Assembly (NCBI GenBank): GCA_030386875.1 | Contig: CM059567.1 | Span: 55,908,020 to 55,972,019 of the forward strand | DNA from: Morinoia aosen | Taxonomy: Eukaryota > Arthropoda > Malacostraca > Amphipoda > Talitridae | Direction: 5' to 3' | Length of the DNA stretch: 64,000 bases | In this document: positions 48,931 through 58,900 of the stretch, one piece after another | Numbering within the stretch: position 1 is the first letter of the stretch | How the letters are laid out: each line of letters opens with the position of its first letter | The notes under the pieces: generated by a model | What the model saw: only the letters and a program-made list of their open reading frames with translations | The model's database searches: none | Told to the model about the DNA's origin: nothing | Program-made: the position numbers and the translations under genes

Positions 48931-49576
48931 GGGTAATTCATCAAATATCGAACTGAACTGATTATCGAACAACTTTGGAAATATGCGCGTAATAAATTTA
49001 GTAAGCATCCAAACTTGCTCAGTGCCAGTGATCTTACATCTAAAACTCCTATTTTAGTGATAAAAACTCATTTCTGTGAGCTGCAAACTGCTACCAGCTG
49101 TTGCGAACGCATTTTCTGTACGACCCTTACAAATTGGTCGAATTTTTTCACTCGAAAAATCTTACGCACCTCGGGAAAATTGCGACGGTTTAATTGTTGT
49201 TGGGTCACCGTCAACCTCCCGTCATAACTAGAGAGTAGTGTTGTCATATGATGTTCTGTTACTGTATTTTTTTCTTTTCCGCCAAAAACTTGATAATTAT
49301 TCCATGTTCGACATTCAGTTCCTTTTTCATGTCAGTATTAAATACTGAACAAAGGTGTTCGAATCAAAATTCCTTAATAATCATGAATTTATGCCCCGAA
49401 CAAAGCTTTTCGATTCTTAATTCTTTTAAATAACTGAATCGATCTATTGAACGCCTGTTTTATTTCATTAAAATATTGTATTAACGCTTGATAATAACAT
49501 TGAATAGTTGAAGATGGGAATTCTGGTGAGGGGCTAACAATCATCTGCTGGTGTTCCAAAGCCCTCAAGATCATCA

Positions 49577-49873
49577 ATGATTCGTCTGGCTACATTTACT
49601 GATGATCAATCCCTTGCCAAGAAAATTGATGCAAGCATCAATAATAATTCATTGACGAGTGCTTTACACTCTACTCCAAAAAAGGTCACACAGGTTGATG
49701 ATCACAATGATGGTTCAACAAACACTGCAAATGAAACATCGACATCATATTCAAATTTTGATAACTCTCCATTCAAATGCATCTTGAAAATAAGTAATGA
49801 GACAGTTATTTCAAACAAACAAACAAAACAAACATCGGTATCTTTGGGATGCTTTATTTCCAATCAAGCCTGA
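49577..49873 (+). CDS. 98-codon ORF of unknown function within the TA element
   Basis: The frame reads MIRLATFTDDQSLAKKID, is rich in Ser, Thr and Asn in its middle (DHNDGSTNTANETSTSYS) and ends LGCFISNQA. It does not resemble a transposase. It could be a fragment of host or transposon coding sequence, or chance. The downstream stop lies just before the SINE. Confidence 0.25.
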   Translation: MIRLATFTDDQSLAKKIDASINNNSLTSALHSTPKKVTQVDDHNDGSTNTANETSTSYSNFDNSPFKCILKISNETVISNKQTKQTSVSLGCFISNQA

Positions 49874-49918
49874 TACAAATGATCTTAAGCATTGGTTTTT
49901 CAAATGTCTTATAACTAA

Positions 49919-50109
49919 CACTATATATAGGACACCATGACGGTTCCCCCGTAAAGCCGGTACCCATTTCCGACACCTGGGTCGAGTGGGGTATTGTGCT
50001 TGAGCTTTCCCTTATACCCAACGGGGAAAATCGCAGCGCCAGCGCCGGGATACGAACCCGCGACTCCAACATACAAGTCCGATCCCTTAACCGATGTGCC
50101 ACCGCGAGC
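49919..50109 (-). mobile_element. tRNA-derived SINE (tRNA-Thr-like head), nested in the TA element
   Basis: On the minus strand the element begins GCTCGCGGTGGCACATCGG (A-box region) and carries GACTTGTATG, corresponding to a Thr (TGT) anticodon loop, and the B box GGGTTCGTATCCC at 50047-50059. About 110 bp of non-tRNA body follows (GGAAATGGGTACCGGC), ending near TATATATAGTG. The cloverleaf is degenerate, so it is not a functional tRNA gene. Confidence 0.75.
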
Positions 50110-50149
50110 ACTTCCAAGAAAATCCAGTGCACCTAAGAAAAAAAGAATG

Positions 50150-50312
50150 AAAGAAAAACGTTTATTTTCCAAGTGGCCACATGAGGCGTACAAATAGATA
50201 GACCATACGAGGCATATTAATGGACAAAATATACGAGGCGTACTAATAGACAAACCATACGTGGCGTGCTAATAGTCTAACAAAAGTTCCATACGAAGAG
50301 AACTAATTGACA
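50150..50312 (-). repeat. Dispersed repeat with 26-bp internal units, copy b (inverted)
   Basis: On the minus strand it has four to five units such as TTTGTCTATTAGTACGCCTC / GTATAT and a tail CTCATGTGGCCACTTGG followed by AATAAACGTTTTTCTTTC. It matches copy a (47755-47945) in inverted orientation across about 2.3 kb. Confidence 0.72.
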
Positions 50313-50572
50313 AACCATCCTGTTCGAATCAAAATTCTTGTTCGATTCCTGTTCGATATTGATGAAATTATGTTACTAAAGAATTCGATTTTTAGAACAA
50401 TAAATACCTTTCAATAATCTACGTTGTCTTTCAAGCGACATCACAGAACAAGAAAGCAACTGTTCAAGAATAACCTTGAGGCCCGCAAGAGTTATTCAGA
50501 GCAAAAGTTACCGATTTATGAAGGTTGTTTCTAGACACACGTGATTTCTGTTCGATATTTGATGAATTACCC

Positions 50573-50642
50573 TATGATCAGTTTAAAAGTAACCCCGCTC
50601 CGGTGGTCTGGGGTTTAACTTGACCTATGATCAGTTCAACGG
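50573..50642. repeat. 53-bp tandem array, right part
   Basis: It resumes at TATGATCAGTTTAAAAG, exactly where the left part stops. It shares with the last left unit the variant TGGTCTGGGG in place of TGGTCAGGGG, then decays after about 70 bp. Confidence 0.92.
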
Positions 50643-50831
50643 TAAGAAACACGTGTTAGCAATTCACACGATGTCCTGCATTTAATACGACGGGTAATCC
50701 AATGAGTCAGAAGCTCCAGACTTGTTTGCAAGCACGTCCAGTCGTCAGCACGACGCGATGACAACATTACAAATTACTGCCGCCATCAAAAGATTTATTG
50801 TGAGGGCATAATTTATCTTACAGTTGTCTGC
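50643..50831. other. Intergenic, nothing recognised
   Basis: No ORF or repeat that can be supported is seen between the array and the plus-strand retroposon copy. Confidence 0.5.
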
Positions 50832-51125
50832 GGGGCCCGAGCTGAGAGTTAGGTAGGCCTTCTTTTTGTTGAACTAAAATGCTTTTGTTATATCAAGAAC
50901 CATCTTTTTTTCGGTTCACTGCTGTCCTATTTTTTCAGCACCTACAACTTTCTTCTTCAACTTTGATCTTGTTTCATGAACTTCTTTCTTATCTTACTGT
51001 TTCTATGCCCTTTCTGCATAGATTCCGCGTTTCCTTAACTCCATACTATATGGTGCCTTCTTCCTTTCTCTCTTTGTATCTCCTTTGTTACGGATAGGGA
51101 GGCTTAAACTAACTAATAATCTAAT
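50832..51125 (+). repeat. Retroposon family with TCTAA-type tail, plus-strand copy
   Basis: It starts within GGGGCCCGAGCTGAGAG, continues AGGCCTTCTTTTTGTTG, CACTGCTGTCCTA and ATGCCCTTTCTGCATAG, and ends AACTAACTAATAATCTAATC. It is the only copy outside the SUCLA2 introns and reads on the opposite strand. It carries a 72-codon ORF similar to one on the minus strand of copy 1; this reflects shared DNA rather than proven coding. Confidence 0.75.
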
Positions 51126-52224
51126 CTATAGTTGTTGCGTGTGTCTACTAGCACGCTTTTGCACGTGAGGTCATGCTGACACTTCTAGATATTGCCGTCG
51201 GAAGCATGTTTTTTGCTCAACTTTGTCCTCCTTGTACGGTTGTTCTAAAACGAGTGTAAACGACAAGTTCTTCACTGTAGCCTTATCAAGGCATAGCAAA
51301 ACAGCATACAATTCGGAAAGCCTTGTTCTCAGAATCCATTCGTATTCCGAGTAGTATATCTTGAAAGATTTCATACGAAAAAGATGAGAACCTTGTACTT
51401 CTTTTTACCAATAAATCAATTACAATAGGACTGAGTAACTGAATTCAGTAAAAACTAAATCGTGCCGACGAATAATAGAGCAAGCAATAAAACTGCTAAG
51501 TCAAGTTTCGGAGTCAGTTTATGTTTGTAATTCTGAGCTGCTAAAAGGCAAAAGTAATTTTCTAGACAAATAAGAGGTGGGAAAAGCATGGTCGGTGTCA
51601 TGCACATTTGAGAACTGAAATTCCAGTCGCCATTACTTGTCAGAAAGTGTGGTGACGCTGCGTTAAGATTTAATTCTATCACTCAACATTTTGCGGTGAC
51701 GTACTCTAAACTGTATTGCATCAATCCCACAAAAATAACACTATTAAAACCTTACTTGAGCGCATTTTCAATTCCTCTCGACAAAATGCGTAAAATTAAC
51801 TCATTCTGTTGATTTGATGTTGCCATGAACTGTCGAAGCGTAGTATAACGTTAACCTCGGAGATATTACATAAAAAGATAATTCAACTCCTGCTGTTAAA
51901 TGTACAACTGTGCTTCTGCAGGGGCTGACGTCATTCTGTTTCCAAATTGTACCCTATATTCCAATACATATTATTAGATGTCGCAAGCGCCCCCTTACCT
52001 GACTCATACACAAAGGATTTATACGCTTACTATCTCTTCGCTAAATTTTGATGTTGAGAATTGTGTTATGGACAGTAATTTCTATTTGAACTAACGTAAT
52101 TTATAGGATATTCTCCGACAATCGTAACGCAATCCAATACCCTTTTTAGAATTAAAAAAGAAAACACTCCGTTACTTCAATCTAAGAACAATTATAACTC
52201 CATGACTCGACTAGAACAATGGGA
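51126..52224. other. Intergenic, no gene recognised
   Basis: Short minus-strand ORFs (51171-51374, 51455-51682) have no recognisable motif. They are possible downstream exons of the ORF at 52225-52428, but no splice chain could be built. Confidence 0.4.
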
Positions 52225-52428
52225 TTATCTCGGCAAATATTGCGCTCCGCAGTAGCGCTCATTCACTATTAGCTCTTCCTTACTGGCATTACTACATCCG
52301 ATCACTCTGTCGCATTTTGCTGGCGCCGCCCAACAAGTGCCTATCACGCAGCATAGACTCAAACAGAATAGGGTATAGCAACCGAAATGAACCAACTGGC
52401 CCATTCTCAGGAAGTCACCGAGTCCCAT
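52225..52428 (-). CDS. Candidate small secreted protein, unidentified
   Basis: The 67-codon ORF starts MGLGDFLRMGQ, has a hydrophobic core LVHFGCYTLFCLSLCCVIG and a plausible signal cleavage after TCWA (or CWAA). This would leave a short mature part beginning near APAKCDRVIGC with at least three cysteines. Twenty-four bases upstream of the ATG is TCAGTGCG, the arthropod initiator consensus; TATATATA lies about 55 bases before that initiator, too far to act with it. It may be a complete small peptide or a first exon using the weak donor ATA|GTGAAT. No family is recognised. Confidence 0.3.
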   Translation of the reverse strand: MGLGDFLRMGQLVHFGCYTLFCLSLCCVIGTCWAAPAKCDRVIGCSNASKEELIVNERYCGAQYLPR

Positions 52429-54514
52429 GCCTTCAGAAACTTATCACGCACTGACATCGAAGGAACTCATTTCCAGTCATTAATTTTCATGCACACGGAC
52501 CAGTATATATACTGAACACAATATTTCTTACAGCGGCTGCTACGCAAAGTGTGATTTCATGATTCAACAGTTTTCTTGCATTATCATGTAAGTAATACTC
52601 GAGCCAATAGCGATTGTGCCTGACATTAACGCTATCCAAATGGGTAGGGTCGGGAATTTTCAGCCCGCTCAGCTTTGTTAACTACGATGGACGATTGTCA
52701 GTTTAGTGGGTCGGGAATTTCGAGCCTATACATAGCGGCAGGTGTACATCAGCGTTATGTAGGGGGTCGTGCTGTGGATCACTCTCCGAAGACGTGAGTG
52801 CGTGAGAATGAACGATTGTGGGTCGAGTTTGGTACTCTTTGGGTGGCTACCCATAATTGATTGGAAAGAATAATCCTTTGTGTACAAATTGATAAGTAGA
52901 GCAGACAATTTCTTTTCGACGCCGTGTTGATTGACTGTACGATAAAGTATTATCAAAGGAATAAAATATATTGCTCGAGGAAACGCGGCGTCTGATACTA
53001 CATAAATAATTAAGCTCAAGTTTTTCCTTTTCAAATCTCCTCGGTATTCCGGTTAGCCCTCGTACTCGAGAGAACTAGGGGAGTGCCAACCTAGTAATTC
53101 ACAAGATGATTTATGAACAAATTTACCGTTGTAGCAGAAACGGCACTTTTTGGGGGCATGATCACAATTTCTGACAATTCTAAATGAAAAAAGCTAAAGT
53201 CTTGAGCTGTCTTGGAATCTTTGCTAACTTGTGTCCGTTATTTCTGGTTGGAACATTTTCTTCAGTGTCAGAAAGTCCTTCTCTTCTAAGGTAACATCAT
53301 TGAAGACATTAGGATATTTAACACGTCGACTCCGGAGTGGGACAAATGTGCACCACTAGCTAAATTGTTCATATACGCACCAATGTAAATGTATAACATT
53401 TCAAATCATTTCGCGACCTCTTTCTGAAGGAATTTTATCATACGATGACAATATTATCGAGCACTTACATTTTGTTCATTTCTCAAAAAGAATGGAAACT
53501 TATTCAAGCGGTAAGTCGATTTCACCAATCTGTATTTTACAACCTAACCAAATCAACTTCACGAGCCGCGCAATCGGAGTCAACGTGTTAAAAGTCTATG
53601 ATTCAACCTCGCGATCTTGTTTGCTCAAAGGAAGTGGGTTTAGTCCGTCGAAGACGGCGCTTGAAACTGTGGCTCGAGTCTGCTTCCCGGTGACCACCAC
53701 ACTGTCATCTCGACAATCAGGACCTCAGCAGCAGGATGTGCGCCACATGACGCTCTCGCTAACCTTCTCTACAGACAACGTTCACCTTCAAGATCCTTAG
53801 TCGTTAACGAAGCCAGCGTAGTCACCAATAAGAGTAATGATTATATTTAAGATTCCCCAACCACTAGAAACGCCATCTCGAGAAAGCGAAAAAAGGGACC
53901 ATTAAGCATGGACTGTAGAAAAGGAGGAAACTGTGTGCACAAGGTGTGTTCCCACACAAGAGACCCTTCGCAAAGAGACAGCTAGGTAGGAAGGAAAGGA
54001 AAAAATAGAGAATAGAGAACGGAAAAGGTGTGGAAACGGAAAGAAACAAAGTGAGGTGGGCGCGTAAAATAGGTAACGAAAACTTGCTCATCTACAGACA
54101 AGGTAACATAACAGCATCGCCTCTGGTGGCACTAGTTTCCCTAAAAGAGGACAAGTAAATCTAACTATCCTATATCTATTTCTTATCCTAAGCCCCATGT
54201 AGGGCAACATGCCAATCATGTCACTCAACCGAGTTCCCGCCACAGATTTACGTCAACGCAATTCAAATCTGCTGTTTACAAAGTTGAGTATAGTATACGG
54301 CAGACGTCAGCTCAAGCTTTTCACAACTCCAGAAACTATGCGATTCAAAAACGCCAAGCCTGACCGCAATACAACTCACAGCTTCGCACCCAAATAGAGC
54401 ATCGTTATAAATCGTCCTCTTTCTGTCATTCTTTTGTCGGGGCATTCAAGTAACTATAACGTTGATGGTCGCTTAGGAAAAGCACCATACGCCCAACAAA
54501 CTCAGCTTGTAACC
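52429..54514. other. Intergenic, no gene recognised
   Basis: GGGTCGGGAATTT occurs twice within 70 bp (52648 and 52709). A 102-codon plus-strand ORF at 53492-53800 lies in a less AT-rich patch but resembles no family. The stretch 53860-54060 is strongly purine-rich on the plus strand. Confidence 0.4.
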
Positions 54515-54580
54515 AGTTTTTAAAAGCCAATATGTTGGCATGTATCTCATGTGACAACTTGGAAATAAACATTTTTTCTT
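54515..54580 (+). repeat. Dispersed repeat, tail-only copy c
   Basis: About 66 bp match the tail of copy a: TTTTTAAAAGCCAATATG, TTGGCATGTATCTCATGTG and AATAAACATTTTTTCTT. The internal 26-bp units are missing, as expected of a 5'-truncated copy. GCCAATATGTTGGC inside it can form a small hairpin. Confidence 0.75.
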
Positions 54581-55287
54581 GTTTTTCTTTTTCTCTAGCG
54601 GTTGCGAGACCGTTTTTTTTATAAGGACACACTCCTTTAATCGGAGAACATCGGTGAAAAACGTCATTTCAATCTAAAATAGTGATTTCACACACTTGCT
54701 CATAATCGAATTGTTGACGTTTCAATGGTTACTTTACGGAAATCTCTCTACCGGGGTCGCCAGCGTAACACAACAATGGATTCCCAAGCAGTAGCTGGAA
54801 AAATCACAATGATGGCAACGTTTCAAACTAGTAACTTTTAATTCACCGACCAAGCTCGTGAGAGTAATGAGCCCTAAAGGCTGCGTCCCAAGGACCACTG
54901 AAAGAGCAAACCTGAGACGGGAAGTTTATTGAGACGCTACTGAGCTCTGCAGAACATGCTGCACGACCGGGCCACCGATCTCTCTCAGTCTATACACAAT
55001 GTACAAAGCTAACACAATCCATCTCTCTCAATCACGCTGATCTAGGTAGCAAAATACGAACAATGAAAATATATTAATCGAATATTAACAGAAAGTAAAG
55101 CTCCCAAAGATCATTCTATAGTTCGAGTATAAATGGATAAAATAAATATACTTTCTTAGCTTCCATTACTTCAACTTCCCTTATAATCGACGACTGATAA
55201 GATTTAATCTAAATTGTTAAATATTAGAAGACGATTTCTTTCATAACTTACATCCAAAAATTATTGAATAAATTTCATATATAAAGA
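54581..55287. other. Intergenic downstream of SUCLA2, nothing recognised
   Basis: No ORF or repeat of note is visible. A further minus-strand AATAAA near 54924 is probably beyond the SUCLA2 transcript end. Confidence 0.5.
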
Positions 55288-55311
55288 TTTATTTCCCAAG
55301 TAATTTTTATT
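55288..55311 (-). terminator. Candidate SUCLA2 polyadenylation signals
   Basis: Two minus-strand AATAAA hexamers occur at 55306-55311 and 55288-55293, about 360-380 bases after the SUCLA2 stop codon. This is a plausible 3' UTR length. The region is AT-rich, so chance hexamers are expected and the cleavage site is not proved. Confidence 0.4.
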
Positions 55312-55669
55312 TTCTAAATGTCTCAAAAATTAACAGTTAACTAATATTTTAAAATAATAAATTCACGCGTAACCTCGAAACTAAGCCGGTGAAAACAAAA
55401 GGCAAAAATACTACAGCCTAACTTCAGATTTGGCATTAATGAGCTGTATTAATTAGAAACCAACGCACGCAAACGTGACATTACACCAATAACCTAGATC
55501 AAACCTTTGTTTAGACAAATGATGCTTTGAACAACTTCAAAAAGTGAGGCTCCATAAGAGGAATCCCAGAATTGGAGTAAGTTAAGCACTTCGAGTCACG
55601 TCAAGACCAGGTTAAGTTAAACTGCAAACTCTAATGCCAATAACTTCAAAGAGTGAAAAACCTTCATCA
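55312..55669 (-). other. Presumed SUCLA2 3' UTR
   Basis: This is AT-rich sequence between the stop codon and the first AATAAA. No repeat copy or ORF of note is visible in it. Assignment as 3' UTR rests only on position. Confidence 0.4.
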
Positions 55670-55954
55670 TTACACAGGTATTTCGAAATTGACATCGATG
55701 TTAGCACTCTTTGCCATGGTGACGATGTGTGAAAGTTTGACAGCCATTTTCGCGGCGTCGTCGAGATTATCGCAAGCGAGAATGCGCAAGTTGGAGAGAG
55801 CTATGAGGGCCTTCGCATCTTCGACGTTGGTGCCCTGCAGCCGCACCACGATCGGGATCTTGAGGGACAGCTCCTCTGCAGCAGCGATGACACCCTGGGC
55901 GATCACGTCGCATCTCATGATGCCTCCAAAAATGTTCACCATGATAGCGTGGAC
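55670..55954 (-). CDS. SUCLA2: SUCLA2 terminal coding exon
   Basis: The exon begins after acceptor ATTCTTGCAG with [16 protein letters not shown], the conserved loop facing the alpha-subunit active site. It continues through [16 protein letters not shown] and [11 protein letters not shown] to a TAA stop, giving 94 residues. The long tail after LACD ([27 protein letters not shown] ending) is characteristic of the ADP-forming mitochondrial subunit. This is the largest exon and carries the stop, as in other animals. Confidence 0.97.
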   Translation of the reverse strand, partial: VHAIMVNIFGGIMRCDVIAQGVIAAAEELSLKIPIVVRLQGTNVEDAKALIALSNLRILACDNLDDAAKMAVKLSHIVTMAKSANIDVNFEIPV

Positions 55955-58900
55955 CTGCAAGAATATAATTATTTCTAAGAACTGCTACGGGAGGGAGACT
56001 TAAGAGGTGGGAATTGAAGCGCACCATAAACAAACAACCCCGTGGAATATTAGTGTATTAATGTCGACCACTCACGTTCTACAGTTACTGAAACGAGTTT
56101 GAATTCATACTTTAGATAAATAGCAATATCATACATTGTATAGTTTTTGTCACATTGAACAGACGAGTAATGAAAAAAAAGCATTCAACAGGAAATGCTG
56201 ATTTTCATAAGATCATGAAGTTTTCTATGTACGAGCATAAAAGGCAATTTACAACATAAAAGCATTTGTACTGTGCAACAACCGGTTTTCTTCACGGAGG
56301 GATACCGAATCCAGACAACGGGTCGTGAGTCTCAAAACGACAATGCCAAATGGGCTTAGGTTGACTACCATGATAAATATTCAGTACATTCATCACTTGA
56401 AATACGAGTTCTAGTAGCATGACAAACTCGACAAGGACCACAAAAAATTCTGAGATTAGATTAGAATATAAGTTAGTTTAAGCCTCCCTAACCGCTGCAA
56501 AAATAGAGCGTATCGAAGAGAGAAAGGATGAAGGCAACATTTCGTACGGAGATAAGAAAATGAGGAATCTATGCAGAAAGGGCATAGATACAGTAAGATG
56601 GGAAAGAAGTTCACGAAATAAGAAAAGTTGAAGAAGAAAGTCAGAGGTGCTGAAAAACAGGACAGCAGTGAACCGAAAAAAGGTGGTCCTTAACATGAAA
56701 AATTAGATTATTAGTAAGTTTAAGCCTCCCTATCAGCAACAAAGGCAATCCAAAGAGAGGAAGGAAGAAGGCACCATATAGTATGGAGTTGAGGGAACGC
56801 GGAATCCATGCAGAAAGGGCATAGAAACAGTAAGATAAGAAAGAAGTTCATGAAACAAGATCAAAGTTTGAAGAAGAAAGTTCTAGGTGCTGAAAAAACA
56901 GGACAGCAGTGAACCGAAAAAATATGGTTCTTAACATATCAGAAGCATATTATTTCAACAAAAAGAAGGCCTACTTGACTCTCAGCTCGGGCCCTCACAT
57001 TTTTCCCCTGGGAGCGCTAATTACCATAGATACAATAGTTGTATCCCCCTGAGGGGCAAAAAATTTTGAACGTTTCACCGTACGTGCTTAAGAAAAAGCC
57101 AGACACGAATTAACACAAGCAAGTCCATCATGTGGAACACTTGGACGTAATCAGCACGCCTTTAATCCTGACTTGATTTTCTTAAATGAAATCGTGCACA
57201 CGTAAATTACGACACAACGAGCGTTCAAGTCAGTAACTCAAAGGAACGCCGTAGTACTCAGTAAACAAAATGAAAATATACCTTAGCAGTAAAGGAACTA
57301 ATATGCTTTACCTTCAATAATCTTAGCTATTAACCACTGCTTGGTAATTAATCCAACTCGGTGGAGAATCGATGCACCAATTCTACCGCCCGAGCAAGAA
57401 AACAGTACCTAACACAGCATGAACTTTGCTGAGTATTTCAGTCCTCGTCGAGCTTGAAATTCTTAAAATAGCCAAGACTCACGGGTACCATCATTCCCTC
57501 GGACGATAAATATTGAACACAAGCAGCACAGCCTCAGAAGCGCTTCAAGGGGGTATTATCATGCAGCCGGGGCACTGCGACCCTTCACAGGGGAGCGCCA
57601 GCCAGCCTTAAATTCGGCCTTTTGAGTGTCATCACGTGTGCCACTGCGTGTTCTATTTCCTTAATACTTCAACCATCTGAAACCTCACAGTTGATCACGC
57701 ATGAAGCAATATACAATGATGAACTAACCTGAATTGGGAGGCGTCGTAGTAGATTATCATGCTTGGATATGGTGACAGATTTAATTTTTATCGTGTAGAA
57801 TAATTTAACAGGCCGCACAGCTTATAAAAGCAACCTAGAAGCATTTCAAACCATAAACTACTCCCCAGTTTTCCTACACTGGTGGCCCAAATCATCCTTT
57901 CATAACAGCAAACGCTTGCCACTGCTTCGAAATCTATTACTTTTGATTGAAAGGCGACTCTTTGGACTTTCGTATACCTTCCAAAGCATTTAGAAACACA
58001 GCTTCTGGTGAACTCACTTGAGGATCAGCGGTGATGATTTTGAAGGCCTCCTTGACCTGCTCCGCAGTGGCACCGCCTCCGACGTCCAGGAAGTTGGCAG
58101 GCGACCCGCCGTGCAGCTTGATGATGTCCATGGTGGCCATCGCCAAGCCCGCGCCGTTCACCAGGCATCCGATGCTGCCTGATAACGAGGAACAATGAAC
58201 AATCCCGTTCTTGAAATCTCCTTTTCATTGTGTTAACTTCAATTATGTAATATAAGGAACTTGGAATCTTTTCTGGAATCTTTTCTCCATTTTGTTCACT
58301 TCGTTTACATTAAATGAGAAACTTAGAATCCTTTCTTCATTGTGTCAACTACGTTTATGTTAAATGAGGAACGTGTAATGCAGTCAGTTCTCAACTAAAT
58401 TCTACATTGAACAAGCAACTCACAATTCATGACACTAATTTTAGAACTACTGTATTGTTGGGCATTTAACGTTCAAACTGAAATGTGAAACTCGAAACAC
58501 TGAATTTTTTTCTGTATTGTGATGTCATTACACTGGAGGCCTAAAATAATGAATCCCCTAAAACAAAACACTCGTTAGTTCGAAATCAACTAATATCACA
58601 TAGGGAAAAAATAATTCAATAATTACAACTTAAAATAATTCCTTAATCATTGAGCCAATCAAGGTTAAAAAGACATGTTTGAATAGTGACGAATCAGGAT
58701 TTGAAGAGTAGGAGTCTAGTGTAAATATCAAAATTGAATATAGAACCAATCGTTTGATACTAGCATGTACAACGAACACCATAAATGAATTGAATAAGAC
58801 TAGGAGACGCTAAATCTTAGCAATTTACAGCAATACATTATTTGGTCATTGGATATCAAGTCCCCCTTTTATTGCATTTTAAATAATGCGACATTAAGCG

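Larger units (their letters stand above)
48931..50572. mobile_element. 1642-bp TA-inserting DNA transposon (probably non-autonomous) inside the 53-bp array
   Basis: A perfect 23-bp terminal inverted repeat starting GGGTAATTCATCAAATATCG lies at 48931-48953 and, inverted, at 50550-50572. TA occurs on both sides (48929-48930, 50573-50574). Subtracting 1642 bp and one TA from the distance between flanking array markers (48900 and 50597) leaves exactly 53 bp, so the boundaries are certain. No transposase was recognised. A TA target suggests the Tc1/mariner (or ISL2EU-like) groups, but the TIR does not allow a firm choice. A tRNA-like SINE and an inverted dispersed repeat are nested inside. Confidence 0.9.

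Noticed and set aside
50037..50109. Possible functional tRNA-Thr gene
   Set aside because: Anticodon and D stems are degenerate and a non-tRNA body follows directly, so it is a SINE head.
49854..50253. Overlapping 92- and 110-codon minus-strand ORFs and a 67-codon plus-strand ORF
   Set aside because: They are translations of the tRNA-derived SINE and adjoining repeat, not genes.
50879..51097. ORF with similarity to the minus-strand ORF at 56478-56696 (shared VSMPFLHRF)
   Set aside because: Similarity is explained by shared non-coding retroposon DNA; two other copies do not keep the frame open.
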